NCBI GenBank assembly: GCA_021234155.1
Contig: JAJEKV010000014.1
Location: 9,877,563 to 9,941,562 of the forward strand
Reading direction: 5' to 3'
DNA from: Isoetes taiwanensis
Lineage: Eukaryota > Streptophyta > Lycopodiopsida > Isoetales > Isoetaceae
DNA: 64,000 bases
Within the stretch, counting starts at the first letter, position 1, and every line of letters starts with the position of its first letter. This document shows positions 1-10,640 of this stretch, in pieces. The position numbers and the translations under genes are program-made. The notes under the pieces were generated by a model that was not told the DNA's origin, searched no databases, and saw nothing but the letters and a program-made list of their open reading frames with translations.

Positions 1-76
1 AAAACTCTGTCCGGCTCTCAAAGATCAGTTACCTCTTCCCACGGTTCTTGTTGGAGCTGTTGCAACTTCAACACCC

Positions 77-487
77 ATGGTGCATGCCACGGTGGGCAAT
101 CAACATATCAATCATGTCCAAATTGATGGTGGTAGTCTTTGTCAATCTCATTCCGATAAACTCGAGGAAAGCAATTGGGCATCAAACAATTATACCAGTG
201 CCCCTTATGATATCAAGTTGGCAAATGGCCATATCCATGGCGCCCTCAAAGGCGTCACTCCTCTTCTCCACATCAACATTGGTGATCTCAAATTCCCCTT
301 GGAATTTGGTGTTTGGAAAGCAGGAGAAGATCCTGGTGATTATGAAATGTTGGTTGGACGACCTTTTCTCCGCCAGGCTAAGAGTATTCATTCTTGGGCC
401 CGCGGACCAACTTGTTATCAGCGATGGCCATCTCAATGCCACCATGGATGGAAGGCGCTAGCCCGATCTCCTCGTAGAGAATGCTGA
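77..487 (+). pseudogene. Retropepsin-like protease segment of gypsy pol
   Basis: The frame opening at 77 gives HVQIDGGS near residue 13. This resembles the D-G/S/T-G active-site triad of plant gypsy proteases, which often reads DGG. Downstream the sequence contains DIKLANGHIHG and a GRPFLRQAKS segment, matching the beta-strand and flap pattern followed by the conserved GRPFL of plant retropepsins. The active-site neighbourhood shifts frame soon after DGGS. In the family this enzyme cuts the gag-pol polyprotein inside the virus-like particle. The copy is unlikely to be functional as written. The call rests on motif resemblance and position upstream of RT. Confidence 0.6.
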
Positions 488-1289
488 ACCTTCCATCTCC
501 GCGACTCACGGAAGAAGCCCAAAATATTTATCGGGTTCAAGCACCTCCGGTAGGGTCTCCTCTCTCATCTTACCACCGATTACGCTGATCCTTGGGGTGA
601 CATGGGCTCGTCGAGGACTCCAGGTGTGGCGGCTCTTCTAGACCCTTACGGCTTCACGCAATTTCAGCGACATGATCATTTTTCGGACCCACTTTCTTCT
701 TGAGAGGCGGTTGATGTACATGCCGTCATGAAGCAACCCTTGCTTGATGGCGCTCGGACCTCTTTTTCTTCCACGGCGCAAAAATCTTTTGCTCCTCGAA
801 GTCATGCGCCCGACCTCACTGCTCATCGAGGTTCCGGACACGGAGGTTGTTCCACACATTCAAACTCGAAGTGGAAATCGTGGACATTGGAAACAATCAA
901 CCGGTCAACCCATTTGCTAAACTTCCACCTACTTATAAAGCATGCGTGTTGTGTATTTGTTCAAGAAATTCAAACATATTTTTGCTTGGAGCTATAAAGA
1001 CCTTCGAGGTATCAAAAAGAATTGGGGAACTCACCATTCAGGCCAAAGCGATGCCAGCCCAATCTAGCGGCGATGCAAGGGCTCAACCCAAATTACGTGA
1101 CGGCGTCAAGGAAAACGAAATTGACAAACTCTTGGGCTGGCGCCTGATTTATGAGGTCAAACATTACGAATGGGTGAGCCCCATGCGTCATTGCTCTCAA
1201 ACATAATGCTAAGATCCAGGAGTTTGCGTGGATTACGAGAAAACTCAATCAAGCCCGCGGGCGTGATCATTTTTCGCTTCCTTCACAGA

Positions 1290-1760
1290 CCGAGGCTCTT
1301 GAAGAAGTTCTTTGGTCATGAAATGTACTCTTTCATGGATGGTTTTTGAGGGGTACAATCAAATTTCTATCAAGCAAGAAGATCAACTCAAAACTACCTT
1401 CACCACACCCGTGGGGCACTTTTGCCTACAAGGTGGTCCCTTTTGGCTTGTCAAACTCTCCTTCAACCTTTCAGCGCATCATGCTCTCTGTCTTTCAAGA
1501 CTTTATGAAGGATAAACCTTTTCTTGGATCTTCCAAGGCGATTTTTTCTGCCTGGCTCCATGGATGATCACTTGGACAAATTGGAGCTTGTCTTTCAAAA
1601 ATGTGATGAATCTGGCATTAGTCTCAATCATGAGAAGTGCACCTTCTGCGTCACTTCAGGTGTTTTGTTGGGTCATGTGGTCAGTAAAGAAGGCATCACC
1701 ATGGATCCCGCTTAAAATCGGTTGTGTGTCACGAAAGCTCAAGCACCGTCTAATATCAAA
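1290..1760 (+). pseudogene. Ty3/gypsy reverse transcriptase fragment
   Basis: Two overlapping frames give the middle and end of a gypsy reverse transcriptase. The pieces include EGYNQISIKQEDQLKTTF, then PFGLSNSPSTFQRIM, then DDHLDKLELVFQKC, and finally LNHEKCTFC with LLGHVVSKEGI. The order and spacing match the palm and thumb of the family. The palm aspartate motif lies in a scrambled stretch at about 1535-1570, where it is not clean. The N-terminal part, about 1080-1200, is only faintly visible. The frame changes at least twice, so no protein can be made from this copy as written. In an active element this enzyme copies element RNA into cDNA. Confidence 0.85.
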
Positions 1761-1799
1761 GAGACGCTCTTTTTCCTAAATTACTATTCCACCTTGCAG

Positions 1800-2230
1800 C
1801 GACTATGGCTGATCCCATTCATAAACTCACGGGTGATGAATCCACTTGGGCTTGGAATTTAAAGCGGGAAGGCGCGGAAGTTATTTATTTTTACTTCAGC
1901 CCCGGTCCTTGTTACTCCTCAATGGGACAAGCCTTTCCATGTTCATGTTGGCGTCTACGCTTTTTGCCATTGGTGCTGTTCTCTCTCAAGCTTATGATGA
2001 AACCACGGATAAACCCATCCGCTATGCCGGTAGGAAACTCAATCTGGCGGCGCAACTACTACCGCCAGGAACGGAAGCCTGGGATTAGTCTTTTGTGTCC
2101 AGCGTTTCCGACATTATTTGATGGGAAGCGGATCAAGTTCTTTGTTGATCATCAAGCTCTTCTTTATTTGATCAACAAAGCCACGCCCACGGGCGCATTG
2201 CTGTTGGGTCCTTCTTAGCCTGCAAGAGTT
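1800..2230 (+). pseudogene. RNase H segment of gypsy pol
   Basis: After the RT, the frame at 1846-2088 gives FAIGAVLSQAYDETTDKPI followed by RYAGRKLNLA, the typical gypsy RNase H start (an A-I-G-A-V-L-x-Q core, then a Y-x-S/G-R-x-L motif). The piece at 2115-2190 gives KFFVDHQALLYLINK, which matches the D-H-x-A-L-x-Y-L motif of the same domain. The two parts are in different frames. In living elements this domain degrades the RNA strand of the RNA-DNA hybrid. The position between RT and integrase supports the call. Confidence 0.75.
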
Positions 2231-2239
2231 CGCTCCTTG

Positions 2240-3640
2240 AAATTGTTCATATGGCGAGCAAAATCTCATGTGGTGCACGATTATCTTCATGCATCCCACG
2301 GATGATCCATCCACGGGTGTTCAGACGTGTTTTTCAGGCGCTCAATTGTTCCTGGTCACGGCCACGCCCCATTGGTTTTCACAACTTTCAGCAATATCTT
2401 CTCACCGTGCTCTTCCTCCCGCTGATCCGGACGCTCTCTCGGACAAGCTTCGGGCCCCCGCCGTCGGGTTTCCAGAGAAGTCCGTGACTATACCATGGTT
2501 GCGGGCCATTTGTATAAACGAGGCAAAGACATGGTCCTCCGTCGTTGTGTCCTCCCTCATGAAGTGCCTCCGATATTCGACAAGCCCACGATGGGCTTGG
2601 AGGTGGTCATTTTAGTGGTGGCGCATACGACCATAAAATTCTTTTGGCGGGATACTTCTGGCCCACGCTCTTCAAAGATGCCGAAAACGTTTATGCTCTG
2701 CGTGTGGCGATGCGGCCGTGTGGAAAACCCACTGCCGTGGCGGCTCTTCCATTGGCGCCGGTCGCCCGCCACATCCCCTTCAAGAATGGGGTATGGATTT
2801 TGTGGGGCACATGGACCCTGCCATTGCAAGACCGCGTCTGTTATATTACGGTCATCACGGATTATGCTACTAAATGGGCGGAATCTTGTGCACTTCACGA
2901 CAATAGCGCGGCCAGCCACGTAAAGGTTCTCTACACGCACATCATCCACAGCGTTTTGGTTGTCCCATGGAACTTGTTAGTGATGCGTGGCGTGCATTTT
3001 GTCAACTATACTATTAAGGAGCGACGGATTATCTTCACATCCAACAGGAAGAGTACACCCCTATTATCCTCAAGGAAATGGCTTGGCTTAAAGTACCAAC
3101 AAAACACTCATCCGCGGTTCTCAAGAAAATTTGTGGCGCTTCATAAGTTAGATTGGCGGGAAAAGTTGCCCTCTTGTTCTTTGGGCTTACAACACCCGGT
3201 TTCAAAATAGCTTTTGGTCACACTCCTTTCAAAGCTGGTTTATGGTCAAGAAGCTCTCATGCCTTTTGAATATATTCTTCCCCTCTCGGTTTTCAACTTG
3301 CTACAACACATAATCCACCTTTGCACTCAAGGAAAGGGTTTATCAATTGGAGCAGTTGGATGAACTTGGCGTGATGCTTACTTTCGTGTTCTTCATGGCC
3401 AATGATTCGAGAGAAATCATTGCATGACAAAGCGACTTAAGACAAAAACATTGAGAGAAGGAGATTTGGTTCTTCTTTATGATTCGGATTACAAAAATTT
3501 TCGGGCAAGTTAAAGTTTGATGGCTTGGTCCTTATCAAATTGTTCAAGTGGTACAACCGGCGTTTTCAAAGGCTGGCTGAATTAGATGGCACTCCATTAC
3601 CTACAAGCGGTTAATGGCTTTCGCCTCAAACACTTTCATA
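2240..3640 (+). pseudogene. Ty3/gypsy integrase fragment
   Basis: The zinc-binding region is visible as an LYKRGKDMVLRRC stretch near 2510, an AGYFWPTLFKDA segment near 2650 and remnants of the paired cysteines near 2700. The catalytic core follows, with VITDYATKWAE at 2847-2882, the usual D-Y-x-T-K-W motif. The last part near 3586 contains NGFRLKHFH, matching the conserved carboxyl end of plant gypsy integrases. Frame changes occur throughout. No chromodomain was seen. In an active element this enzyme joins the cDNA to the chromosome. Confidence 0.8.
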
Positions 3641-3650
3641 TACAAATGAA

Positions 3651-6600
3651 AAGTCACAATAATCCACAAGATGTTGTTGGGACAAAGACACCACGTATAG
3701 TGACTAACAGCGCATATTTATATTATAGAGGTGAAATTTTTACAAAATGTGAGCAGAGCCCATCTATTTTCCGCTATGGGCAGAGCCCTATTTACAAAAC
3801 GGGCCGAGAGCCCTATCTACTAAGTTCTAAGGAGAAAAACCCTCTCCGGGTTGGGGCAGTAGGTGATACGCAGGATGTGGTAGTAATTACGCTCCGGATC
3901 CAGTAGCGGGTGAATCACCACCTCCATCCCGTTGGTCAAGGGGTCCCGGATGCTCAGCCATCCCGCACACCACCCGGGCCCATTGCGATACCACACATTG
4001 GCACCGCCAGAGATCCAACCGGTCCATCTTGCGGGTAATCCACTCAAAGGCGGTTTGAAGGCAGCGAAGTGCACTTGCCGTGCGGTCCGGCGTGAGACAT
4101 CGGCGATTGCCATTGGGTGTCCCGGCTTTCACCACTTGTTCGTCTTATATAGCCAATAAAAGGACCTCCTGGCCGGCGTGGACCAATCAAAATTTCGCCA
4201 GCGATGTTTTGCAATGCAAAATTTTTGTTTCTAAATGGAGAATCTTTTCTCCCGCCCGTATATCTAGCCACGGTACCTTCGACACCTTCGTTTTAATGAT
4301 ATCTCCGGGTTGCCGGATTAAATGACATTCCTTCTTTTCGCGCGTCGAACATTAATGTGCGTCCTTTTTGCCAGGTGTCACATCCGATCATTCTCTACGC
4401 GATCTCATCGCCACCGTTCCTTGCTTCTCCCTTTACCGTTTGGGGACTTAGCCAAAATTTTGCCTCTCAATGCGCCTTCGCATACTGCCGCCACGGCACC
4501 ATCAGCGGTTGCCGATTCGCCCTCATCATGCCCCTTCATTTTACGTTCTCTAAAACCTCGGGTTTATCTTAGTCTCGCTTACGGTTCATGCCTCCGATTT
4601 AAGCGCTCTGCCATTTGCTATGGCTGCACAAAAATTTTCTACCCTTTCCGCTTCGCTCCAAGGGATACGACTCTTCGAAGTGCAGGTGTCTTTCTCGGCG
4701 CCCACCGGCGAGGAGGCCCTTGTTGGTCAGGAATTGAAGTAGCTGGAGCGACATAAGCTTTTCTGAATTCTCGCGAATGGAGCTCCGGCCCCAAATCGGC
4801 AATTGGGCGGTTTATCGCTCACATAAGTCAACAGCTGGGAAGATTTGCTACGGTGGTCGATGGCACCACCATTTTGCTTACCACGACCCTTGATTTCGAG
4901 GTATTCAGGTATTCCCTGTAAAAACCTTACGTATCTTTGGCTTGCTTTACAGATATGGGCGTCACTCGGTTCGGTGCTCCTTCTTATCAAGCAAACTAAA
5001 GATCAGCCACCAATATTGCAAAGTCACATGACACTTTGTGAAGTTTACGTAGCGCCAAAATTGCTTGGGTATTCTATCAAGAACACCCATATAAATAAGC
5101 CGATTCTATAATATGGTGATCACTTTGCCATCCGCTCAATCTCCATATTGATTGGCCTTTGAGATGTTATTCTCAGCCTCCTTCATGAAGTAAAGCCGCA
5201 TTCGGGCTGCCCCTCCTCTGGACATGAAGCCTCGGTGGGTGGCCATCTTCAGGCACTCATCCGTCATTATCTTCACGTTCGCGAGACCCTTCCACTTCTC
5301 ATGCCATCCACTCGGTCGGTCTGCATTCCCGGCGTCAACACCAACAAGTTGTACCTTCACGCCGGACTTCCACGGTCATGTTCAAAACCGGACCACGCGT
5401 GTCCGCATCTCCTCTTCCTCCCTTTGCAGCCCGCCTTCCACTTCCCGTCATGTCTCCCAACAATCTCGGACAAGGCTGACAGCAGATTTTACACCTCCAC
5501 ATCCCTCGCCCGCTTACGGTACCCAATTCCGCGAAAGGGATGTTCAAGCTCTTTGCCCTCTGATTACAAGCATTGCGGGGATGCTCTCATGAATGGTGTT
5601 CAAAGCGTCCCCCGAGACTTTCCAATGCAGTTCAAAGAGACACAAGTTCAAACTTTGGAGGCTCAACTTCAAGAAAAGCTGGCTCTATTACAGGCCCGTG
5701 GCTCATCTCAAAAGTGCTGAGGATCGTGACCACGCTTGCGGAGATCAGCGGTGCTCAGCTCCAAACCACCATTCGGGACTTGTTGGAGCAAAACAAGACA
5801 AAAGATACCGCCCCCTAGGTGACAAGGAGAAAGACATTGGTAAGCTTCAGACACCTTGTACTCAGGAGCTTTCTCACAATTACCGCGACTCAAGTTCATG
5901 ACCTTACCGAAGGCGTGATGCTAGACTCACCTCCCTCTTAAGCTTTCGGCTTTCCATTTGAGACCCATCAGCTAACGTCCATCCAGGATCAGCTTTGGAG
6001 GCTCGAGAAACAGAAGGTCATCGATGGCCGAGATTGCCATGCTTGACTCCAAACTCAGGGCAATCCTCTTCACATGCCACGCTTCCTATTAAGCGGGTCG
6101 TGATGATCCGTCTCCTATTAGAAAAGGACAACGGGATCAGAGACACGGAACATCGGCTCCGGCCAAAGCGGTTCAATCTGGTGGCGAAGCTCCAAAACAA
6201 GCAGAAGGAGGATATCGACATTGCTACCAACATCCCTGTGGACTTCTCTACTCCTTCCAAACTATCTTGACTATGTAGTGGCCGACGGCACCTTTTCCTT
6301 TTGAAGTGGTATGCGGCCAATGGCAATGTTCATCAACGACCACTCAAAAGTGCGGATTTCAACCGGATCGGCGGATCTTTCTGTCGAAGACAAGGGTTTA
6401 TTTTGTGCACTCTTAGTCTTTGATCATTTCGGTTTCAAGACCTCGACTTGGTCATTTTCCGTGTGGTTCGACCCAATGGCTTATGTTTTCATGACTTCTA
6501 CGGCGGATCTCCATGATAAATTCCGCGATGAGGCCCATTGTGTTTTCGAGCAACTCCAATGCCGCTTTGGTTGTTATCACCAACCAACCCATATTTCAGG

Positions 6601-7360
6601 ATCCTGCCGCCTCAGACTTTGAACAGAGTACATGCTCGAATCTTGCTCAAGACTTACCTCCTCGTGGCGTCAAACATTGAGCAGTAAACAAAAATTTGGC
6701 GCATCCCTTAATGCATCTTGAGTTCGCCCAAATTTATATGCAGCGACTTAGAGGCTAACAATCAATCTGGCGGGCTTTCCTCGAAAGCAAGACCATCCCT
6801 ACCGGTTGGGTAAATCCTCCCTTGCTTCATCAATTACTCTCTACCGTGAGTGGGACCATTGGTGTCGTGGCTCTTGATCAATCTTGTTCGAGCATTTAGG
6901 GACATGGCTCGCGAATCCACGCACTGCACGCATGCTTCCTCTCCATATGCTTCCTTAGAGTCCCTCCACGCCCACGGTTCCTCTTCTCGACCGGGCGCCT
7001 TTCCCTTTGGACGAAGGTCATGGATGGCCACGCCCGTCCCTCGATCTACGACGGATCTCGACTGTGGGATCCCGATTTGTCGACGCTTCGTGATTGGGAG
7101 GATAATGCCACCTTGACACCGCTGAGAATTGGATCTATATTGCTAATGAGCGTGGGTTGGCAATGGCCTCGCCGTTGCTCTTCATGGTCTTGATACCTTC
7201 TTGCATGCCGCCACCTCACCGAACCCCTTCACCAGTTCGTTGGTCAAGGCCGGTTTCGTACGCTCTCGATGCATCCCCGTAAGCTCTTTAAATCGGCGGC
7301 GCCCAATCTTTACTGCAACCCAATGCCGGCGTTAGTGCTTGGCCTCCGTGACCTTCTCAT
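3651..7360. other. Unassigned spacer with short frames
   Basis: No protein family could be recognised in this stretch. Around 3751-3820 the phrase 'gagccctatctac' recurs in variants. The minus-strand frame at 3887-4135 is open for 82 codons but matches nothing known to me. The frame at 5235-5720 ends in a heptad-like segment (QTLEAQLQEKLALLQ) that could be a gag-type coiled coil. The frame at 6311-6622 is open for 103 codons without a recognised motif. The stretch may be the damaged gag or 5' part of a second retroelement, but this cannot be shown. Confidence 0.3.
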
Positions 7361-7363
7361 GGA

Positions 7364-7954
7364 GTGCTGGGCTCGCCGGATGCACATACGCCACTGAGAC
7401 ATGGTGCGCTTCCACTTCCCCTCATTGATGCAGATCCCGCCCTTTGGGCTCAACACTCTGACGCGACTTCAAACACGCCGAGGGACCTCATTGCCCATTA
7501 CCATAATGGCGTCGGCCCCTCATTCCCCGCGGAGGATCACTTTCGCATCAGCTGGTTTCCCGCCTCTAAGCACTTCCTCCTTTCTTCGACCGAGTGTCGT
7601 TTGGTGGGGAGTGTTAGTCCTGCCTCCTGGTCCCGGGACTATTCATGCATAATGGCACGGACCAGGTCAAAGGCCAAGGATTCACACCCAAGCGGCCAGA
7701 CTATTCATGCGTCAAATGCCTTTAAAGACCAAGGCGATCCACGTCAGGCAAAGACCGCCGCTGGCGTCAGCAAGACAAAGACGGCCTTCCAGACAGAGGA
7801 CGCCCGTCACCGCCTCAAGTCGGCGTCGGCCGTGATTCGAGGCTTTTCAAGAGGCACCCCGGCATTCCAAATCAGGCCTCCTTCCAGGATTCGCAATCAA
7901 ATCCCGGAAGTGTCTATATTGGGCCAAAGGCCATTGTACTATATATATGAGTAG
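7364..7954 (+). other. Open frame of 196 codons, no family recognised
   Basis: This frame is fairly long for the region. Its second half, after the internal methionine at 7652, is rich in lysine, arginine, serine and alanine (it begins MARTRSKAKDSHPSGQ). No signal peptide, membrane segment or known motif is visible. The frame ends within a TATATATATGAG tract that looks more like a promoter or LTR than a coding end. It could be a chance frame or a basic gag remnant. It lies between other unassigned stretches and gives no functional clue. Confidence 0.2.
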
Positions 7955-8160
7955 AGCTAGCACATGAGTTTTTGGGATGAGTTTTTGAGTCTTGTCTCAT
8001 TTCTCTCGTTTCTCCTCGACATGGTGAGCTCATGTATCTTCATTGACATCAAGGAAGCTTATTATTGTGATCCCATTGTTCTTGTTGTTCTCTTTTTCTC
8101 TTTTTCTTTTGTTTCTTTCTTGCAAATCCCGCGTGACATAGTTCCCGGATTCTCCTGTTG
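7920..8160 (+). promoter_or_regulatory. Possible LTR-like promoter tract
   Basis: A TACTATATATATGAG sequence at about 7937-7951 resembles a TATA box. It is followed by a pyrimidine-rich tract (8085-8130) dominated by TTTCTTTTTC-type runs. This layout, TATA box then a T-rich leader, is common in the R-U5 part of plant LTRs. No matching second copy was found in the window, so it could be a solo or truncated LTR. The evidence is composition only. Confidence 0.25.
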
Positions 8161-8209
8161 GATCAAGGGTTCCTCCTGAGGGGCGTTCGCGTGAGTTCCC
8201 TAACCCAGA

Positions 8210-8925
8210 CTTCAAACATCGACTCGCGGAGTCGAGAATCTCACCTAGCCATTCCAACACCCTCATCGCCTTCCTCGAGTCCATTCTCCTCGAGTCGGTG
8301 AATGGCTCATCAACCCCACCCCAACACCCCTCACTTCATCTAGCCACCTTAACCACCACTTCCCCGCATTCTCGACTCTTGGCGAGTCGAATGCCGTGAC
8401 CTCTACCTCTACCATAATGCTTGTAATGCTCATGCACCTCGGATTTGGCAGTCGAGAATGCAAGCCATCCAGATCGATCCTCTACTCCGTGCTTAGGGAG
8501 GATCAGGCTTTTCGCCTTGGTGGTCGCGATACCGACTCCGGGAGTCCAGAGTGCCCCACCCTTCTATTCTCGGGACTTATGGGTGGAGAATGCAAACTAT
8601 CCGTGACCGGATCCCTCACCCAGGCCTTGAGAGGGAAGAGGCTCAATCTGAGTGTAAGCATTCGGGCCTGCGGCATCCAAGTCGCCAATAATCCTTCAGT
8701 CCATTCCTAACTTCGAAATGCAGTGCCTCTACCTAGTCAGAGCCACTCTTCTTCAAACCTGCTTCTTCGAATTTTCAAAGGGCAGAGGCTTTGTCTGGGT
8801 AGAGGCGTCTGCGATGAGGGATTTAAGAATGCATCTATTTATCTAACGCCCAGGGCCGTGTGTCGCTAATAATCCCTTTGACTCATTTCCACGACTCGAA
8901 GCCCCGAGGTCCGACGAGAGTCCAA
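8210..8925. repeat. Degenerate repeats rich in GACTC/GAGTC dyads
   Basis: Short dyads built on CGACTC and GAGTCG recur at about 8220-8236, 8276-8298, 8370-8392, 8451-8461 and 8890-8900. Two longer related segments can be paired: 'GAGAATGCAAGCCATCC' near 8455 with 'GAGAATGCAAACTATCC' near 8587, and 'TCGCCAATAATCC' near 8682 with 'TCGCTAATAATCC' near 8863. The stretch is therefore a diverged tandem repeat rather than unique sequence. The same GACTCG palindrome core forms the satellite at 10441-10640. Confidence 0.45.
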
Positions 8926-9030
8926 TGTGCACTCCGCGGCTTCGCGGATACTCGCTCGCTGGAACCGAGGCGGGGCCGGGTTAAGGGCTGGCCGTGTTGT
9001 ACCCGGGAACCTTTTGCCCGCGCTCAATGA

Positions 9031-9267
9031 GTGCACGATGTTATTTTGAAATCCAAGATAACTTCCTTTGTGTGCAGTCCTCAGCTCACAAGATCCTTGC
9101 AGCAGAAGAGCACTTCAAGCGCTGCAACTTCTAACACGAAACATCACCGCCGAAGTATGTCGACTCCATCTAATAAGCGCTTTGCCGAAAAAGATCGCGC
9201 ATCGACAAGTGCAAAGAAGAGAAGGCTTGGAAAGCCAGATAATTTCTCAACTAAGATTTCTTTGTAG
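9031..9267 (+). other. Possible Ser/Lys-rich exon with nuclear-localisation-like motif
   Basis: The frame contains a low-complexity serine, threonine, lysine and arginine segment ending with SAKKRRLGKP, a basic cluster of the kind seen in nuclear localisation signals. A TTGTGTGCAG sequence at 9069-9078 could be a splice acceptor. It lies just upstream of the broken DGQH frame and could be its N-terminal exon. A simple GT-AG intron joining the two in phase was not found (GT at 9264 to AG at 9368 is out of phase). The link is therefore an inference. Confidence 0.3.
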
Positions 9268-9338
9268 AGAACCTCCAATTAACTTCAGTTTTTCCTTCAT
9301 CAGATTTTTCTCCTGAGGACCTCGTAATTAGTAGTTGA

Positions 9339-10421
9339 ACCCCTTTCTTCATCATAGAAGAACTGCAGATGCAACCTCTTGAGATCCCGCCGGATTGTTG
9401 GTGGTATGTGGAAGTGACAGTGTCCGGGAAAGAGAAAGATCTCTTCTTCTGGTTTCGGGATAAGAAGGGTTTGGGGGATAAATACAAGAAGGCCGGGGTT
9501 GTATTGTTTATCACTGCTCTAGATGACCAGCATCTGACCTTGTACTTTGAAGATGTCCCGAAAGCCAAGTTCTATCACACCAAAAAATTATCAGTGCTGA
9601 ATTACTCCTTTTCTTCCATGAGCAAGGCCAAGGGAATGGATAAGAAGGCTATGCCCGTCAATTTCATAATCTGGGATGGAAAGCCGTTAAGGCATGAAAG
9701 AGGGAGGCACTCTAACTTCTAGGGGGCTAGGCATGGAAATCTCCAGGGTTCGAGAAAACCTGGGATATTCACATCCAATGTGTTGAAGAGCATAACCCAT
9801 TCCATGGTCAACAAGGAGATTAAGAAAACGCATGTGGATGACATGAATTAGAGTGAAAGAGAGGGTGATGAGTTAGATGATGATGAGAAAGATATTGAGG
9901 ACTCTCAGTTTATGGACCCAAACGAGCAGATGAAGCTGATGCAGAGGGGCATTCAGAAAATGGAAAGGCTGCCCCAATACTATCCGTTAGGCATCGGTCA
10001 CAAAATGAAAATTGATATTAGAAGACCAAAGGTATGCACCGGCAATGCCGTCTTGTTTAATCACAGGGGGTTCAATCCAGTCCATATGGTAGAGATCCTG
10101 AACTTAATGGTACATCATCCTGTGATGGATCCGATGCCAGTTGACATGATCCCTTTCAATAGGACCGGTGAATTGTTCAGTTGGAGCACGAAAGAGGAGT
10201 TGAAAAGCAAAGACGTGAGGTTATGAGTTGTGGATGGCCAGCACTCAGTGAGAGCAACACAAGTGTTGCAGACTGAAAAGGATGTCCCACAGAGGATCAA
10301 GGAGCTCTATGGGAAGCGAGAGTGCAGGGTGTTGTCAGTAGACACTCTACCCATCGAGCTAGCGAGCATCAGTCATTGCCAGAATACTATTGCTGCAAGT
10401 GCAAACTATGTCAGGTACTGA
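9339..10421 (+). pseudogene. Nonsense-broken frame with DGQH (ParB/Srx-like) motif
   Basis: One reading frame runs from 9339 to the TGA at 10419-10421 with no frameshift. It is interrupted only by three internal stops: TAG at 9720, TAG at 9849 and TGA at 10224. The first part (from the methionine at 9369) is rich in aromatic and lysine residues (PPDCWWYVEVTVSGKEKD). The middle has an acidic run (DELDDDEKDIED, 9867-9902). The last part contains VVDGQHSVRATQVL directly after the third stop. A DGQH motif followed by a helix occurs in ParB-like and sulfiredoxin-like nucleotide-binding folds, so I suggest that fold with low confidence. CAG|GTACTG at 10412-10420 is a good splice donor, so the frame could continue in another exon. 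All three stops are one transition away from Trp or Gln codons. The family is otherwise unrecognised. Confidence 0.5.
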
Positions 10422-10440
10422 TTTTCACCATCTCCTAAAC

Positions 10441-10640
10441 CCAGAGGGCACTTTCTCGACTCGCAAGTCGAGAAAGTGCTCACATCCTGTCCTCTGCAAC
10501 CCAGAGGGCACTTTCTCGACTCGCGAGTCAAGAAAATCCTCATGTCCCGTCCTCTGCAACCCAGAGGGAACTTTCTCGACTCATGAGTTGAGAAAGTCCT
10601 CATCTCTTGTCCTCTGCAACCTAGATGTCGAGAAAGTCCT
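10441..10640. repeat. 60-bp tandem satellite, palindromic core, 3.3 copies
   Basis: Units start at 10441, 10501, 10561 and 10621 (the last is partial), exactly 60 bp apart. Each unit begins CCAGAGGG and ends CCTCTGCAAC. The core of unit 1 is a perfect hairpin: ACTTTCTCGACT (10450-10461) pairs with AGTCGAGAAAGT (10466-10477) across a four-base loop. Units 2 and 3 keep the palindrome, with changes that are mostly C to T or G to A. The array begins just after the broken DGQH frame. Confidence 0.9.

Larger units (their letters stand above)
1..3650 (+). mobile_element. Degenerate Ty3/gypsy retrotransposon, pol region
   Basis: Protease, reverse transcriptase, RNase H and integrase signatures follow one another on the plus strand in the order typical of Ty3/gypsy pol. 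No domain reads through; each is scattered over two or three frames. The left end lies outside the window, so gag and the 5' LTR are not seen. The last recognisable residues, about 3586-3640, resemble the end of a gypsy integrase before a 3' LTR. No LTR partner could be matched inside the window, so the right boundary is approximate. Some of the frameshifts may be the CAG/CTG sequence artefact described in the findings rather than true decay. Confidence 0.85.

Noticed and set aside
182-445. 87-codon minus-strand frame
   Set aside because: It is the antisense of the gypsy protease segment.
3887-4135. Host gene exon on the minus strand
   Set aside because: The frame is open for 82 codons but matches no family, lacks clear splice sites, and sits in GC-rich decayed repeat sequence.
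9264-9368. 105-bp intron joining the basic exon to the DGQH frame
   Set aside because: GT and AG are present, but the phases of the two frames do not match.
10441-10640. CRISPR-like array because of regular 60-bp palindromic repeats
   Set aside because: The whole 60-bp unit is repeated with no unique spacers, and the window is eukaryotic.
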